From the NCBI GenBank assembly GCA_964477445.1, contig CAYZED010000004.1:98876-162875 (forward strand): 64,000 nt of DNA, in the 5' to 3' direction. The translations under genes and the position numbers were made by a program. Each line of letters starts with the position of its first letter. The first letter of the stretch is position 1. Positions 25,822 through 34,204 of the stretch are shown in pieces. The DNA comes from CAYZED01 sp964477445 (GTDB lineage: Bacteria; Bacillota; Clostridia; Lutisporales; Lutisporaceae). Under the pieces are notes generated by a model. That model did no database searches. It was not told where the DNA came from and worked only from the letters and a program-made list of their open reading frames with translations.

Positions 25822-26040
25822 AAAAAAAGCGGATTCCAATCCCAATTTCTTGGGGCGAAATCCGCGGTACCACCCAAATTAACACTTTCGTGCTCACTTA
25901 ATTCTTTTAACGACCAATCGGCCGGTTCTGCTCTTCACAGACTGCTCAGAGATGGAACCTACTCTTTGATTATCGGCTTTCATCAGCCACCGACTTTCTA
26001 AAAATCAAAAGAATACTATTTCTCGTCAACGCATTTATTT
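25822..26040 (-). promoter_or_regulatory. T-box leader controlling serS
   Basis: The conserved T-box GGGTGGTACCGCG lies at about 25863-25875 on the minus strand. The terminator helix GCGGATT.../...AATCCGC (25829-25865) ends in a T-run. Stem I lies between about 25920 and 26035. Its AATCAAAGA upper stem places GGTTCCA in the specifier loop, which gives UCC (Ser) followed by A. Uncharged tRNA-Ser would favour antitermination. Confidence 0.9.
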
Positions 26041-26046
26041 TTTTAA

Positions 26047-26076
26047 ATTATACTCCTAAAAACATCGAATTGTCAA
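26047..26076 (-). promoter_or_regulatory. Promoter of the serS T-box transcript
   Basis: On the minus strand TTGACA (26071-26076), an 18 bp spacer, and TATAAT (26047-26052). It lies just below the MACPF gene stop. Confidence 0.75.
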
Positions 26077-26108
26077 ATTTCCTCACCTTATTGAGTCTTC
26101 TCAGTTTG

Positions 26109-27734
26109 TTATCTCTTTTCCCATAAATAGATATATGGACCACCAGAGCCCTTGTTACAATCCATTCTGTCATTAGAAGTTAATCCTGTTATAGCAACCC
26201 ATCCAGTTGACGAAGAACCAAAGGAATACGAACCATTCGTTTCATATCCTAATTCAGTAAGTGGAGCTCCTGCTCGCCTATCCTTAGTTGAGTAAATATA
26301 AACATATTTACCACCAGCATCAGCATTGAAATCTTTTTTTATACAATTATAAGTAATCCCATTATATGCATATGTGTTACCTGCATTTGATTCTTTATTC
26401 CACCATTCAAGTTTAACATCAGTAATGGCTTCATTAGGATTTGCGGTCAAAGTGTAAGCTATATAGATAAATTGTCCATGAACCCCTTTATTCATATCAC
26501 AATTTAATGTCACTTTAGGTGCATATGCATCCTCTCTTGAAATTATTGCGTCAACATCCGATTTTGCTAATGCTTCTGATTTATCAGACATTCCCACGTA
26601 TAAATTCTTAACGTAGAGTTCTCTCGGTCTATTATCAATGTCAGCAAATTTTTTACCCGCTGCATCTAAATAAGTCTGATATGCACTCATAATTGCCGCT
26701 TGTTTACTATCGTCTGCTAATTTCCATATTTCTATCAACGAATCACTGCAATTTGACCCCACATCTATTAATTCAAGTGATGTATTCTTATCGATGCTAT
26801 CAGACCATGATGAATATGAGTTTCTTGCCTCACTGTAAGTAGAAATATCTCCTGCTGTGGATCCACCTAGCCTTCGACCCGAAAAAGTTGTATTCGAAAC
26901 AAATTCTTCAGCCTTTTTCTTGGTTTCAGTGTCCACTGAACCAGAAGAAGAATACCTAACATTAGAATACGCATAATTCACTTCAATTCTCAGATCGTTT
27001 TCAGATTTCTTTGATTTATTATTATAAATATAGTTTAAATCCATTCTTCCCCCGAGAACTATATCCGCCAGTATGTGTGTTCCATATTTATTGAATATCT
27101 TTTCATAGTATTTTTGTCTTGCCTCTGTAGTATAACTAGCTGTATCAACGTTCAATGCATCTTTGAGTTCTTTTTTTGAATATTTTTTAACATCTTCGTA
27201 TGTTAAATCTGCTGTATTAATAAGTTGTCGTTTTCTTTGAATTTTAATTTGATTTTTTATATATACTGAATTTGATGAAACCGATGTAGAGCTTGATGTC
27301 GACAATGAGAAATCAGCCGATACACTGGAGAAAAACAATCCATAAGATGCTGAAATCCCTAGATTACTTGCTACATTATCTTGATATTTTTTTATTGTCT
27401 CTCCCATATATAAAGATGTAGTAGTATCGGATTTTCCTATTTCATAAACATACCCATCTTTCATAAGAGTATCCATATCAAGAATTAAAGCACCTGTCCC
27501 AACATCCCCTGAATTGAAATAATCAGCGGTTACGACATTGTAGCCATATCCCAGATAACCTCCATATTTCCCATCTTCATTTGGTTTGACAAGGGTTCCC
27601 ATTGTTCCCGCAAGTTCTGAATCGCCTCCAATATTAAGTTTCGGATTTATCACTGCGGCAGGTTTGCATGCACCAAGCATTGAAGTCAAAACAAACATGG
27701 CAAGAATCAACATGGTAATTTTTTTCTTATTCAT
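26109..27734 (-). CDS. MACPF (perforin-like) lipoprotein with C-terminal beta-prism repeats
   Basis: A 541-residue protein. The signal peptide ends in the lipobox LGAC (Cys23), so it is exported and lipid-anchored. The MACPF signature is NKYGTHILADIVLGGRMDL (YGTH at 217-220, GG at 228-229), inside a domain of about residues 60-350 with two Ser/Thr-rich stretches that could be the membrane-insertion hairpins. From about 370 a second domain carries three repeats: DMNKGVHGQFIYIAY (413-427), DFNADAGGKYVYIYS (468-482) and DCNKGSGGPYIYLWE (525-539). This is the three-fold pattern of an MABP-type beta-prism. Pore formation is expected from the family but untested. It is the last gene of an operon with a PrsW-like protease and a membrane protein. 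It overlaps the former by 8 nt. Confidence 0.85.
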   Translation of the reverse strand: MNKKKITMLILAMFVLTSMLGACKPAAVINPKLNIGGDSELAGTMGTLVKPNEDGKYGGYLGYGYNVVTADYFNSGDVGTGALILDMDTLMKDGYVYEIGKSDTTTSLYMGETIKKYQDNVASNLGISASYGLFFSSVSADFSLSTSSSTSVSSNSVYIKNQIKIQRKRQLINTADLTYEDVKKYSKKELKDALNVDTASYTTEARQKYYEKIFNKYGTHILADIVLGGRMDLNYIYNNKSKKSENDLRIEVNYAYSNVRYSSSGSVDTETKKKAEEFVSNTTFSGRRLGGSTAGDISTYSEARNSYSSWSDSIDKNTSLELIDVGSNCSDSLIEIWKLADDSKQAAIMSAYQTYLDAAGKKFADIDNRPRELYVKNLYVGMSDKSEALAKSDVDAIISREDAYAPKVTLNCDMNKGVHGQFIYIAYTLTANPNEAITDVKLEWWNKESNAGNTYAYNGITYNCIKKDFNADAGGKYVYIYSTKDRRAGAPLTELGYETNGSYSFGSSSTGWVAITGLTSNDRMDCNKGSGGPYIYLWEKR

Positions 27735-28383
27735 AGCTACTCTCCTTTAATTTGTTTCTATTTATTAACAGCTTTTTGTTACTATAAAGCACAATAACTA
27801 CAGCTGTTAAAATCGGCAAAATACAACCAAAATTTCGCATATCTCTATCTGATACAAGCATGTTATAAATCGAATGGAATGTTATCGCTGTGCTAAGTAA
27901 TCCAAAAGTCATAATATAGTCTAGCTTTTTTTCATGGTAAGCATAGGTCATCCCAAAGCCTATTGTAGCCGTGCATATAGCGTGCATAATACCTGATGCA
28001 AATCCTCTTACAAGAATGAAAAATATATCATCTGATCCAAAAACAGTTATATAGTAACAATTCTCAAGAGTTGCGAATCCTACTCCAAGCGCAAGCGCCA
28101 CCGAGATAATATCATTTTTCTCTGGCTTAAAGACTAATACATAAATTAATATTGGTAGTGCCTTCAAAATCTCCTCACTAATAGGCGAAATATATATCGA
28201 AGCATCTGTGGAAGAGTAACTAAACAAACTGAACAAAAAATTATTAGAATATCCAGCTAAAATACATGTAGTCATCCCGATTATAAAGAAAAAATTAAAC
28301 CGTCTAGCCTGACCTTTTATTAAAAACAAGGTTAAAAGCATTGGTGCAACAAGACATACAAAAACATTGTCTACACTTGACAT
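27727..28383 (-). CDS. PrsW-family intramembrane metalloprotease
   Basis: A 218-residue multi-pass protein of about seven segments. The M82/PrsW (CPBP-related) motifs are visible: EE at 70-71 (PISEEILKALP), FATLEN (103-108), His134 (GIMHAICTA) and His170 (TFHSIYN). The RBS AAGGGGGT precedes the ATG. It overlaps the upstream membrane-protein gene by 13 nt and the MACPF gene by 8 nt, so the three are tightly co-translated. PrsW in Bacillus cleaves an anti-sigma factor. Here the likely substrate is a co-encoded protein, by inference from context. Confidence 0.8.
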   Translation of the reverse strand: MSSVDNVFVCLVAPMLLTLFLIKGQARRFNFFFIIGMTTCILAGYSNNFLFSLFSYSSTDASIYISPISEEILKALPILIYVLVFKPEKNDIISVALALGVGFATLENCYYITVFGSDDIFFILVRGFASGIMHAICTATIGFGMTYAYHEKKLDYIMTFGLLSTAITFHSIYNMLVSDRDMRNFGCILPILTAVVIVLYSNKKLLINRNKLKESSYE

Positions 28384-29120
28384 TCTTCTACCCCCTTGTA
28401 CATCGCCGGAACTATAAGTAAAAGCGCCATTGCAAAACCAAATTTCAAGATATCCTCAGCGTCTTCAAAGCCAAACGAAACCGAAAGGCATATGAGATTG
28501 TCTAATAATAGAATTAGTGCAACTACATAATTATACGAGCGAAAAGATTTGAGATTCCCTAAATTGTTATATGATAAAAGAATGTATTTCATCGTAAAAT
28601 ATGACAAAAGCGCCGTTGGAATCAAATATATTATTGTATAAAAAATATTATCACCTTTTAGAAATAGTGTAATACTCGAAGCTAAAATCAGAATTGGTGC
28701 TATCATAGAAATAAAGCTGTATTTAATGGGCACGCTAATTCCTTTTTCGATTAACGGCCTCAAAACGTTGTAGCTTGCCGAAAACAAAAGAATGTAAAAT
28801 CCTATCCAAGAAAGATCCGAAATAGAAAAGGATCCTATTTGTTCATAACCCTTAATATACAAGTGCAAAACCCAGTATAGTTCTCCCAATATAAAGCAAA
28901 TAAAAGATTGTGCAATTATTTTATAAATAACTACGTTCCCTCTTTTAATAATACAATCAAAAATACATATTAACGAAACCAATCCACACATAAGCTGAAT
29001 AACTTCTACCGTAATATTATAAAGTTTCATTGACCATTGATAAACGATAAAGCATGAACAAAGTGATAAAAATAACATTACCAATGCGACTATCATATAT
29101 TTGTTTTTTACAATATTCAT
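28371..29120 (-). CDS. Multi-pass membrane protein of unknown function in the MACPF operon
   Basis: A 249-residue, very hydrophobic protein with about eight predicted transmembrane segments, short loops and no soluble domain. I recognise no family. The layout resembles membrane-sensor modules that precede kinases, but no catalytic part is attached. It is the first gene of the operon (GAGGGAGCT before the ATG). Promoter-proximal repeats lie at 29157-29237. It might hold the MACPF protein or sense the membrane. Both are guesses. Confidence 0.6.
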   Translation of the reverse strand: MNIVKNKYMIVALVMLFLSLCSCFIVYQWSMKLYNITVEVIQLMCGLVSLICIFDCIIKRGNVVIYKIIAQSFICFILGELYWVLHLYIKGYEQIGSFSISDLSWIGFYILLFSASYNVLRPLIEKGISVPIKYSFISMIAPILILASSITLFLKGDNIFYTIIYLIPTALLSYFTMKYILLSYNNLGNLKSFRSYNYVVALILLLDNLICLSVSFGFEDAEDILKFGFAMALLLIVPAMYKGVEECQV

Positions 29121-29156
29121 AGCTCCCTCAGTTCTTTTTATTATTCATTACTATAA

Positions 29157-29237
29157 CAATACTTTACTATTGATTTTTAAATCGCTTACTAATTCTTCAT
29201 CAATACTTTACTATTATATTACTATTATATTACTATT
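29157..29237. repeat. Helically phased TACTATT repeats upstream of the MACPF operon
   Basis: TACTATT occurs at 29165, 29209, 29220 and 29231, so the steps are 44, 11 and 11 bp. CAATACTTTACTATT is repeated exactly at 29157-29171 and 29201-29215. The region is about 85% A+T by eye. The phase suggests an operator array or curved upstream DNA. No gene lies in 29121-29330. Confidence 0.7.
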
Positions 29238-29330
29238 CTATAATTATTTTATTGATATGTTAATACCAATATTTTAAAATCACAATATTATTTTAGCATA
29301 ATTTCTCTAAACATTTCTTTATATAACAAA

Positions 29331-29369
29331 AACACTCCCACTTGATAATAATCCCCAAGCAAGAGTGTT
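29331..29369 (-). terminator. Terminator of proS
   Basis: On the minus strand AACACTCTTGCTTG pairs with CAAGTGGGAGTGTT and TTTTGTT follows. It lies 55 nt after the proS stop. Confidence 0.8.
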
Positions 29370-29423
29370 CTTATTTGTTAATATTCTCTCTTATTTATCT
29401 AATATCTTTCTCTTATTTTACTT

Positions 29424-30875
29424 CTAATACGCCTTAGCCGCGTATATCATTTTTTCTGCCTTTTTTCCGCAAACCAAGCAAGAATCACCTAACATCTCTT
29501 GATTAAATGGCATACATCTTATAGTCGCACCTGTGTCTTCCTTCATTTTGTCCTCACAAGCTCTGTCCCCACACCACATTGTCTTAACTAACGCATTCTT
29601 TTCAGCCAAAAGCGCCTTAAATTCGTCATAATTAAGAACTACATGAGTGTGCTTTTCTCGATTTTCTAGTGCTTGAGCAAACAAAGTATTATGAATATCA
29701 TCAAGCAATGTTGCAATAGATTCTGAAAGTCCTTCCATTGGAAGTGCTATTTTCTCCAAAGTGTCTCTTCTACAAACCATAACTTGATTTTTTTCTATAT
29801 CTTTTGGCCCAACTTCAAGTCTAATTGGAACACCTTTCATTTCCCATTCGTTAAACTTCCAACCAGCACTATAGGCATCTCTGTCGTCTAATTCAACTCT
29901 GAATTTTTTTGCGAGCTCTGCTTTAATCTCAAAAGCTTTATCAAGAACTCCTTCTTTATGAAAAGCGATAGGAAGAATTACAACTTGTGTTGGAGCCACT
30001 CTTGGAGGCATTTTCAGCCCTCTGTTATCTCCATGTACCATTATTATCCCACCGATTAGTCTTGTTGAAGAGCCCCAAGAAGTAGAGTATGCATGTTTTC
30101 TTTCACCATCTTTGTCAAGGAACTGAATATCAAACATTTTGCTAAAATGAGTTCCTAAATCATGTGATGTGCCAGCTTGTAGAGCCTTACCATCATGCAT
30201 AATCGCCTCGATAGTGTAAGTGCTATCAGCTCCAGCAAATTTTTCTTTCTCTGATTTTAATCCAGTTATTACTGGAATTGCGAGTTCATCTTCTGCAACC
30301 TGACGGTAAACATCAAGCATCTTCAATGTTTCTTCTAGCGCTTCGTCGTGGTTTGCATGAAGTGTGTGACCTTCTTGCCATAAAAATTCAGCAGTTCTGA
30401 GGAAAGGACGAGTCGTCTTTTCCCATCTAATTACATTACACCATTGATTAATAAGCACTGGAAGATCTCTATAGGACTGTACCCATTTTGAATACATATG
30501 GCAAATCATTGTCTCGGAAGTCGGTCTTATAAAGAGTCTTTCTGTCAGCTCTTCGTTTCCTCCATGAGTAACCCAAAGAACCTCTGGCGCAAAACCTTCA
30601 AAATGATCCGCTTCTTTCTTCAAAAAGCTCTCTGGGATTAACATTGGAAAATAAGCATTTTTGTGGCCAGTTTCTTTAAATCTTCTGTCCATAACACTCT
30701 GGATGTTTTCCCAAATTCCATAGCCATATGGCTTAATTACCATACATCCCTTAACTGGCGAATAGTCCACTAAGTCCGTTTTCAATATGATATCAGTGTA
30801 CCACTGCGAAAAGTCGGTCTCCATAGGTGTGATTTCTTTTACAAATTCCTGTTCGTTTTTTTTCTTGTTTGACAT
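29424..30875 (-). CDS. proS: Prolyl-tRNA synthetase, archaeal/eukaryal-like (type 3)
   Basis: A 483-residue class II synthetase. The ATG at 30875 follows GAAGGAGGG. The short form lacks the editing insertion of long bacterial ProRS. It has RPTSETMICHMYSKW, RWEKTTRPFLRTAEFLWQEGHT (motif 2, in two parts) and a C-terminal zinc-binding region (MWCGDRACEDKMKE, then SCLVCGK). It makes Pro-tRNA. It is regulated by the T-box upstream and ends at its own terminator. Confidence 0.95.
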   Translation of the reverse strand: MSNKKKNEQEFVKEITPMETDFSQWYTDIILKTDLVDYSPVKGCMVIKPYGYGIWENIQSVMDRRFKETGHKNAYFPMLIPESFLKKEADHFEGFAPEVLWVTHGGNEELTERLFIRPTSETMICHMYSKWVQSYRDLPVLINQWCNVIRWEKTTRPFLRTAEFLWQEGHTLHANHDEALEETLKMLDVYRQVAEDELAIPVITGLKSEKEKFAGADSTYTIEAIMHDGKALQAGTSHDLGTHFSKMFDIQFLDKDGERKHAYSTSWGSSTRLIGGIIMVHGDNRGLKMPPRVAPTQVVILPIAFHKEGVLDKAFEIKAELAKKFRVELDDRDAYSAGWKFNEWEMKGVPIRLEVGPKDIEKNQVMVCRRDTLEKIALPMEGLSESIATLLDDIHNTLFAQALENREKHTHVVLNYDEFKALLAEKNALVKTMWCGDRACEDKMKEDTGATIRCMPFNQEMLGDSCLVCGKKAEKMIYAAKAY

Positions 30876-30978
30876 AATAATTTCCCTCCTTCTAATCATT
30901 TCACTTTTTTCTATCCGCCGCAAAATTTCGGTTGCAATATTTGCATGGGTGAAAAAAGCATTATTGCTTTTTAAAATA

Positions 30979-31250
30979 AAAAACGGACCCATCCCAGTTT
31001 CCTGGGGCGAATCCGCGGTACCACCCAAAATCAACTAATTAATATATAAATGATTTTTTAAACAAAATTCATTAAATATTAATAGTTCTCAAAAGCTTTA
31101 ACGCAGCATACGTGTAACTTATCGCTACAAACTCCAAGGTAGGTTAGGGATGCTATTAATATTAGGTCTTTCAGCCAATGAACCTAATTCTCTGAAAAAA
31201 CGCACTTCCTTAGTATTCCTCTTCAATGTTTTAAATATTAAAAACTTAAA
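30979..31250 (-). promoter_or_regulatory. T-box leader controlling proS
   Basis: The minus strand has GGGTGGTACCGCG at about 31015-31027 and the terminator helix CGGATTCGCCCCAGG.../...CTGGGATGGGTCCG (30985-31015) with a T-run. Stem I begins near 31230. The probable specifier loop reads CCCTAACCTA, where CCU followed by A fits proline; CCC is an alternative. Confidence 0.87.
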
Positions 31251-31253
31251 GGG

Positions 31254-31282
31254 ATTATACCAAAATTTCTTAAATAAATCAA
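31254..31282 (-). promoter_or_regulatory. Promoter of the proS T-box transcript
   Basis: On the minus strand TTGATT (31277-31282), a 17 bp spacer, and TATAAT (31254-31259). Confidence 0.7.
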
Positions 31283-31293
31283 ACTAAAATATT

Positions 31294-31701
31294 TTATAAC
31301 GCCTCATTTTTCTCAAAACCTAACTTACTTAATACTTCAGTCAGTTTATCGATATTAATAGGCTTTACTGCATAGCCTTCACATCCGCTATCAAACGCTC
31401 CATAAACATTCTCCGAATCATTAAGTGCTGTAATCATAATAATCTTTGTTTTTTTAGCTTTTTCGATTTTCTTATCGTTTTCAATTTCTCTAACAGCTTT
31501 AAGCACTTTCATCCCGTCTAATTTTGGCATCATGATATCAAGGCACACTAAATCATATGGACGCTCTTCTCTATGCGACAACATAAATGCTTCAAGAGCT
31601 TCGGCTCCATCGACTGTTATTTCTGGTTCTCCATATTGCTTTAAAAATTTGATTAAAAACCTTCTGCTCGCTAAGTCATCTTCTGCAATTAAAATCCTCA
31701 T
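31294..31701 (-). CDS. Single-domain CheY-like response regulator
   Basis: A 135-residue receiver domain and nothing else. The acidic pair is EDD at the N-terminus, Asp55 in VCLDIMMP is the phospho-acceptor, MITAL carries the conserved Thr, and AVKPI the conserved Lys. It lies 36 nt after the hybrid kinase stop, so it is a likely relay partner of that kinase. Confidence 0.9.
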   Translation of the reverse strand: MRILIAEDDLASRRFLIKFLKQYGEPEITVDGAEALEAFMLSHREERPYDLVCLDIMMPKLDGMKVLKAVREIENDKKIEKAKKTKIIMITALNDSENVYGAFDSGCEGYAVKPINIDKLTEVLSKLGFEKNEAL

Positions 31702-31737
31702 TTTTTCACTGTCCTTTCTTTAAAATTGCTTTCATTC

Positions 31738-34017
31738 TTACAGTTTTAAATATTCCAATGCTTTACTAAAGTTACCGGCTCTAAAGTTCATTGCGGCTTT
31801 TAATAATTTGTCTTCCATTTTACTATCAATACCTATATAAAGTTCCTTCAACTGAATTATTATCCCTTCTGCTGCCAATTCATTTTCTGATTCAAGTGCT
31901 GCATTTAATGCTAACATTAGATCCATTGAATACTTTTCATTTGTACTTTGAGTTAATTGGTTCTTGTCCTCATTTGCACCTTCAATAAAAAAGTTATTCT
32001 GATTATTTGTATTTTTTAACGCAATCTCTTCGTTATAGTGTTTTTTCTTAACTAATCGATCATTTGAATATTTTTGTATTAAATCGTCAAGCTCACTGAC
32101 ACCTTCTTTTAAGCTCGACAAACTTATTGGCTTTGAAACATACCCGTCCATTCCGGATTCCAAAAATCTTTCTTTATCGCCTTTTATTGCAAAAGCTGTG
32201 ACTGCAATTATCGGTATATGTAACTCTCCAGCCTCCAATTCTCTTATTTTTTTTGTGGTCTCAATACCATCCATTATTGGCATTTGAATATCCATGAGTA
32301 TCATATCATATTCTTTGCTTGTAAAAGCCTTTACCGCTTCATATCCATTTTCAACTATTTCGACTTTATAATTTAGACCCTCTAATAATTTTGTGATAAC
32401 AAATCTATTCATTTCATTGTCTTCTGCCACTAAAATATTATAGCTTAAATCTACTTCATTTTCTTCAATCTTACTATAATCAAATTCTTCCTCTTCAACA
32501 CTTCTCATTGTCAAATCAAAAGCAAAACAAGCACCTTTCCCGATTTTTGGTTTTATCCAAATCTCGCCACCCATGAGTTCTACTAAGCCTTTCGAGATAA
32601 AAAGTCCAAGGCCTAAACCACTTTTGTATTCAGCTTTCGATAATGATTGTATTTGTGAATAGTTCTTAAAAAGCTTGTTAAAATCCTCTTTTGATATCCC
32701 AATCCCCGTATCATCAACTTCAAAGTGATACTCGAACATGCCTCTTTCCATGTTTTTCCTTCTCGATGCTTTAAGGCGAACTGATATGGATCCTACAGTC
32801 GTAAATTTTATGGCATTACCGATTAGATTGGATAAAACCTGACTTATTCTATCTGGATCACCTAGTATTATCTCCGCCCCATTTAGTTCGATTATGGTCT
32901 CTATGGTTAGGCCTTTTCCTTTTGCTTGATTTTCAAATGACTTAACTGTGTTCTTTAAAATATTCCCGATATTAAATTTTATATTTACTAATGAGATTTT
33001 CCCTGCCGCAATTCTTGTCATATCAAGCATATCATTAATTAGCCGAAGCATATTATTCGCGCTGTTTTTTACAATTACTACATCTTCCATTTGATCAGCA
33101 TTCAATGGAGTTCTAATCAAAAGTTCTGTCATACCGATAATCCCGTTTAAAGGTGTTCTAACTTCATGGCTCAGTTTTGCGATAAATTCATCAGTATTCT
33201 TCTTAGCGACCTCAACGTCTTTTATCCTTTTATCAATTTTTATCTGATGATTTTTTATACCAGTAATATCGGTGCATTTTCCCATATATCCATCAACAAT
33301 GCCTTCATAATCAGTATGTTCAATTATTCTAATCAAAAACCATCTAATCTCTCTATCTTTATCAATAACCTTAAGTTCCATCTCGTAAAATTTGTCTTTT
33401 CTGTTTTCAAATTCATTTTTTACTTTGTGTAAATCAATAGTAATTCTATTCTCCCATTCCCCAGATAATATATCTTCTCGAGACATACCTAATATGCTTA
33501 AAAGACTTTCACTCATATTCTTCATTTTACCTGAAAGATCACAGCTCCAGATTAATAAATTTAGATTATTTAAATTATTATAGAAGAAATTCTCATACGT
33601 ATTTTCATTCTTATCAAAGAATACGCCTTCGTCTGAGTTTCCGTATTCAGTAAACACTAAAAAGATTTTTCTTTTTTGTCCATCCCCAAAAGGAATGAAA
33701 TCGATACTATATTTGGCCTTAATATTGTCTTTCAATTCTTTGACTATTTTAATAGTTCGTCTAATGTTTTTTTCAAATGCTAAATTTATATTGTGTCTGA
33801 TTTCACAGTCTTTACACTCAGCCGATACACCACAAGTGATTCCATTACTATTTTTACACTTTATGAGCGCCCCTAGTGTTATTGCCCCAATATCTGATGT
33901 TATTTTTAAGTTTCCAGCTGTTTGACCTGTTTCAAATACAAAACCTTTCGTATCAACAATTATAGCTTTAAATGAGTTCTGATTCATCTCTAAATAATCC
34001 GTTTTTTCTTCTATCAT
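31738..34017 (-). CDS. Hybrid histidine kinase with Cys-rich N-terminal sensor
   Basis: A 759-residue protein with no clear membrane segment. Residues 15-130 form a PAS-like sensor with four cysteines (Cys54, 62, 68, 71 in KCKNSNGITCGVSAECKDC). A second PAS follows (about 150-255). HisKA has LSHEVRTPLNG (His284). HATPase shows GNAIKFT, DTGIGIS and GLGLGLFISKGLVELMGG. A receiver domain spans about 525-645 (AEDNEMN, MDIQMPIMDG). The last 100 residues are helical without a recognisable HPt motif. The cysteine cluster suggests a metal or redox site. It pairs with the single REC gene downstream. Confidence 0.9.
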   Translation of the reverse strand: MIEEKTDYLEMNQNSFKAIIVDTKGFVFETGQTAGNLKITSDIGAITLGALIKCKNSNGITCGVSAECKDCEIRHNINLAFEKNIRRTIKIVKELKDNIKAKYSIDFIPFGDGQKRKIFLVFTEYGNSDEGVFFDKNENTYENFFYNNLNNLNLLIWSCDLSGKMKNMSESLLSILGMSREDILSGEWENRITIDLHKVKNEFENRKDKFYEMELKVIDKDREIRWFLIRIIEHTDYEGIVDGYMGKCTDITGIKNHQIKIDKRIKDVEVAKKNTDEFIAKLSHEVRTPLNGIIGMTELLIRTPLNADQMEDVVIVKNSANNMLRLINDMLDMTRIAAGKISLVNIKFNIGNILKNTVKSFENQAKGKGLTIETIIELNGAEIILGDPDRISQVLSNLIGNAIKFTTVGSISVRLKASRRKNMERGMFEYHFEVDDTGIGISKEDFNKLFKNYSQIQSLSKAEYKSGLGLGLFISKGLVELMGGEIWIKPKIGKGACFAFDLTMRSVEEEEFDYSKIEENEVDLSYNILVAEDNEMNRFVITKLLEGLNYKVEIVENGYEAVKAFTSKEYDMILMDIQMPIMDGIETTKKIRELEAGELHIPIIAVTAFAIKGDKERFLESGMDGYVSKPISLSSLKEGVSELDDLIQKYSNDRLVKKKHYNEEIALKNTNNQNNFFIEGANEDKNQLTQSTNEKYSMDLMLALNAALESENELAAEGIIIQLKELYIGIDSKMEDKLLKAAMNFRAGNFSKALEYLKL

Positions 34018-34089
34018 AATATCAACCAGCCTTCATTTAAATTAACACCCTATGAGTTGAGTTTTACTAACTAATGAATCACCCCTTGT

Positions 34090-34191
34090 GGGAGGTGTTT
34101 TTTTACTATACCTCCCAAAGGGATTGTGTATTCGTTAATTTATTATAACTAATCCAGGTGGGAAGTATATGTAATTTATTACGCTTCCCAC
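34090..34191. terminator. Two hairpins between the chemoreceptor and hybrid-kinase genes
   Basis: GGGAGGT/ACCTCCC (34090-34116, 13 nt loop) and GTGGGAAG/CTTCCCAC (34158-34191, 18 nt loop) are perfect stems. The second lies 13 nt after the chemoreceptor stop and may end that transcript, although its T-run is poor. In the plus direction CACCCC-TTGT-GGGAGGTG is followed by seven T. Confidence 0.5.
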
Positions 34192-34204
34192 AGGAGCAAA
34201 TTAA

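Noticed and set aside
24485..25897. Longer serS starting upstream at 25897
   Set aside because: The extra N-terminal residues are translated T-box and terminator sequence; MLDIRAIRTN at 25762 has the RBS and the family start.
29424..31034. Longer proS starting at 31034
   Set aside because: The extension is again T-box leader sequence; the ATG at 30875 follows GAAGGAGGG.
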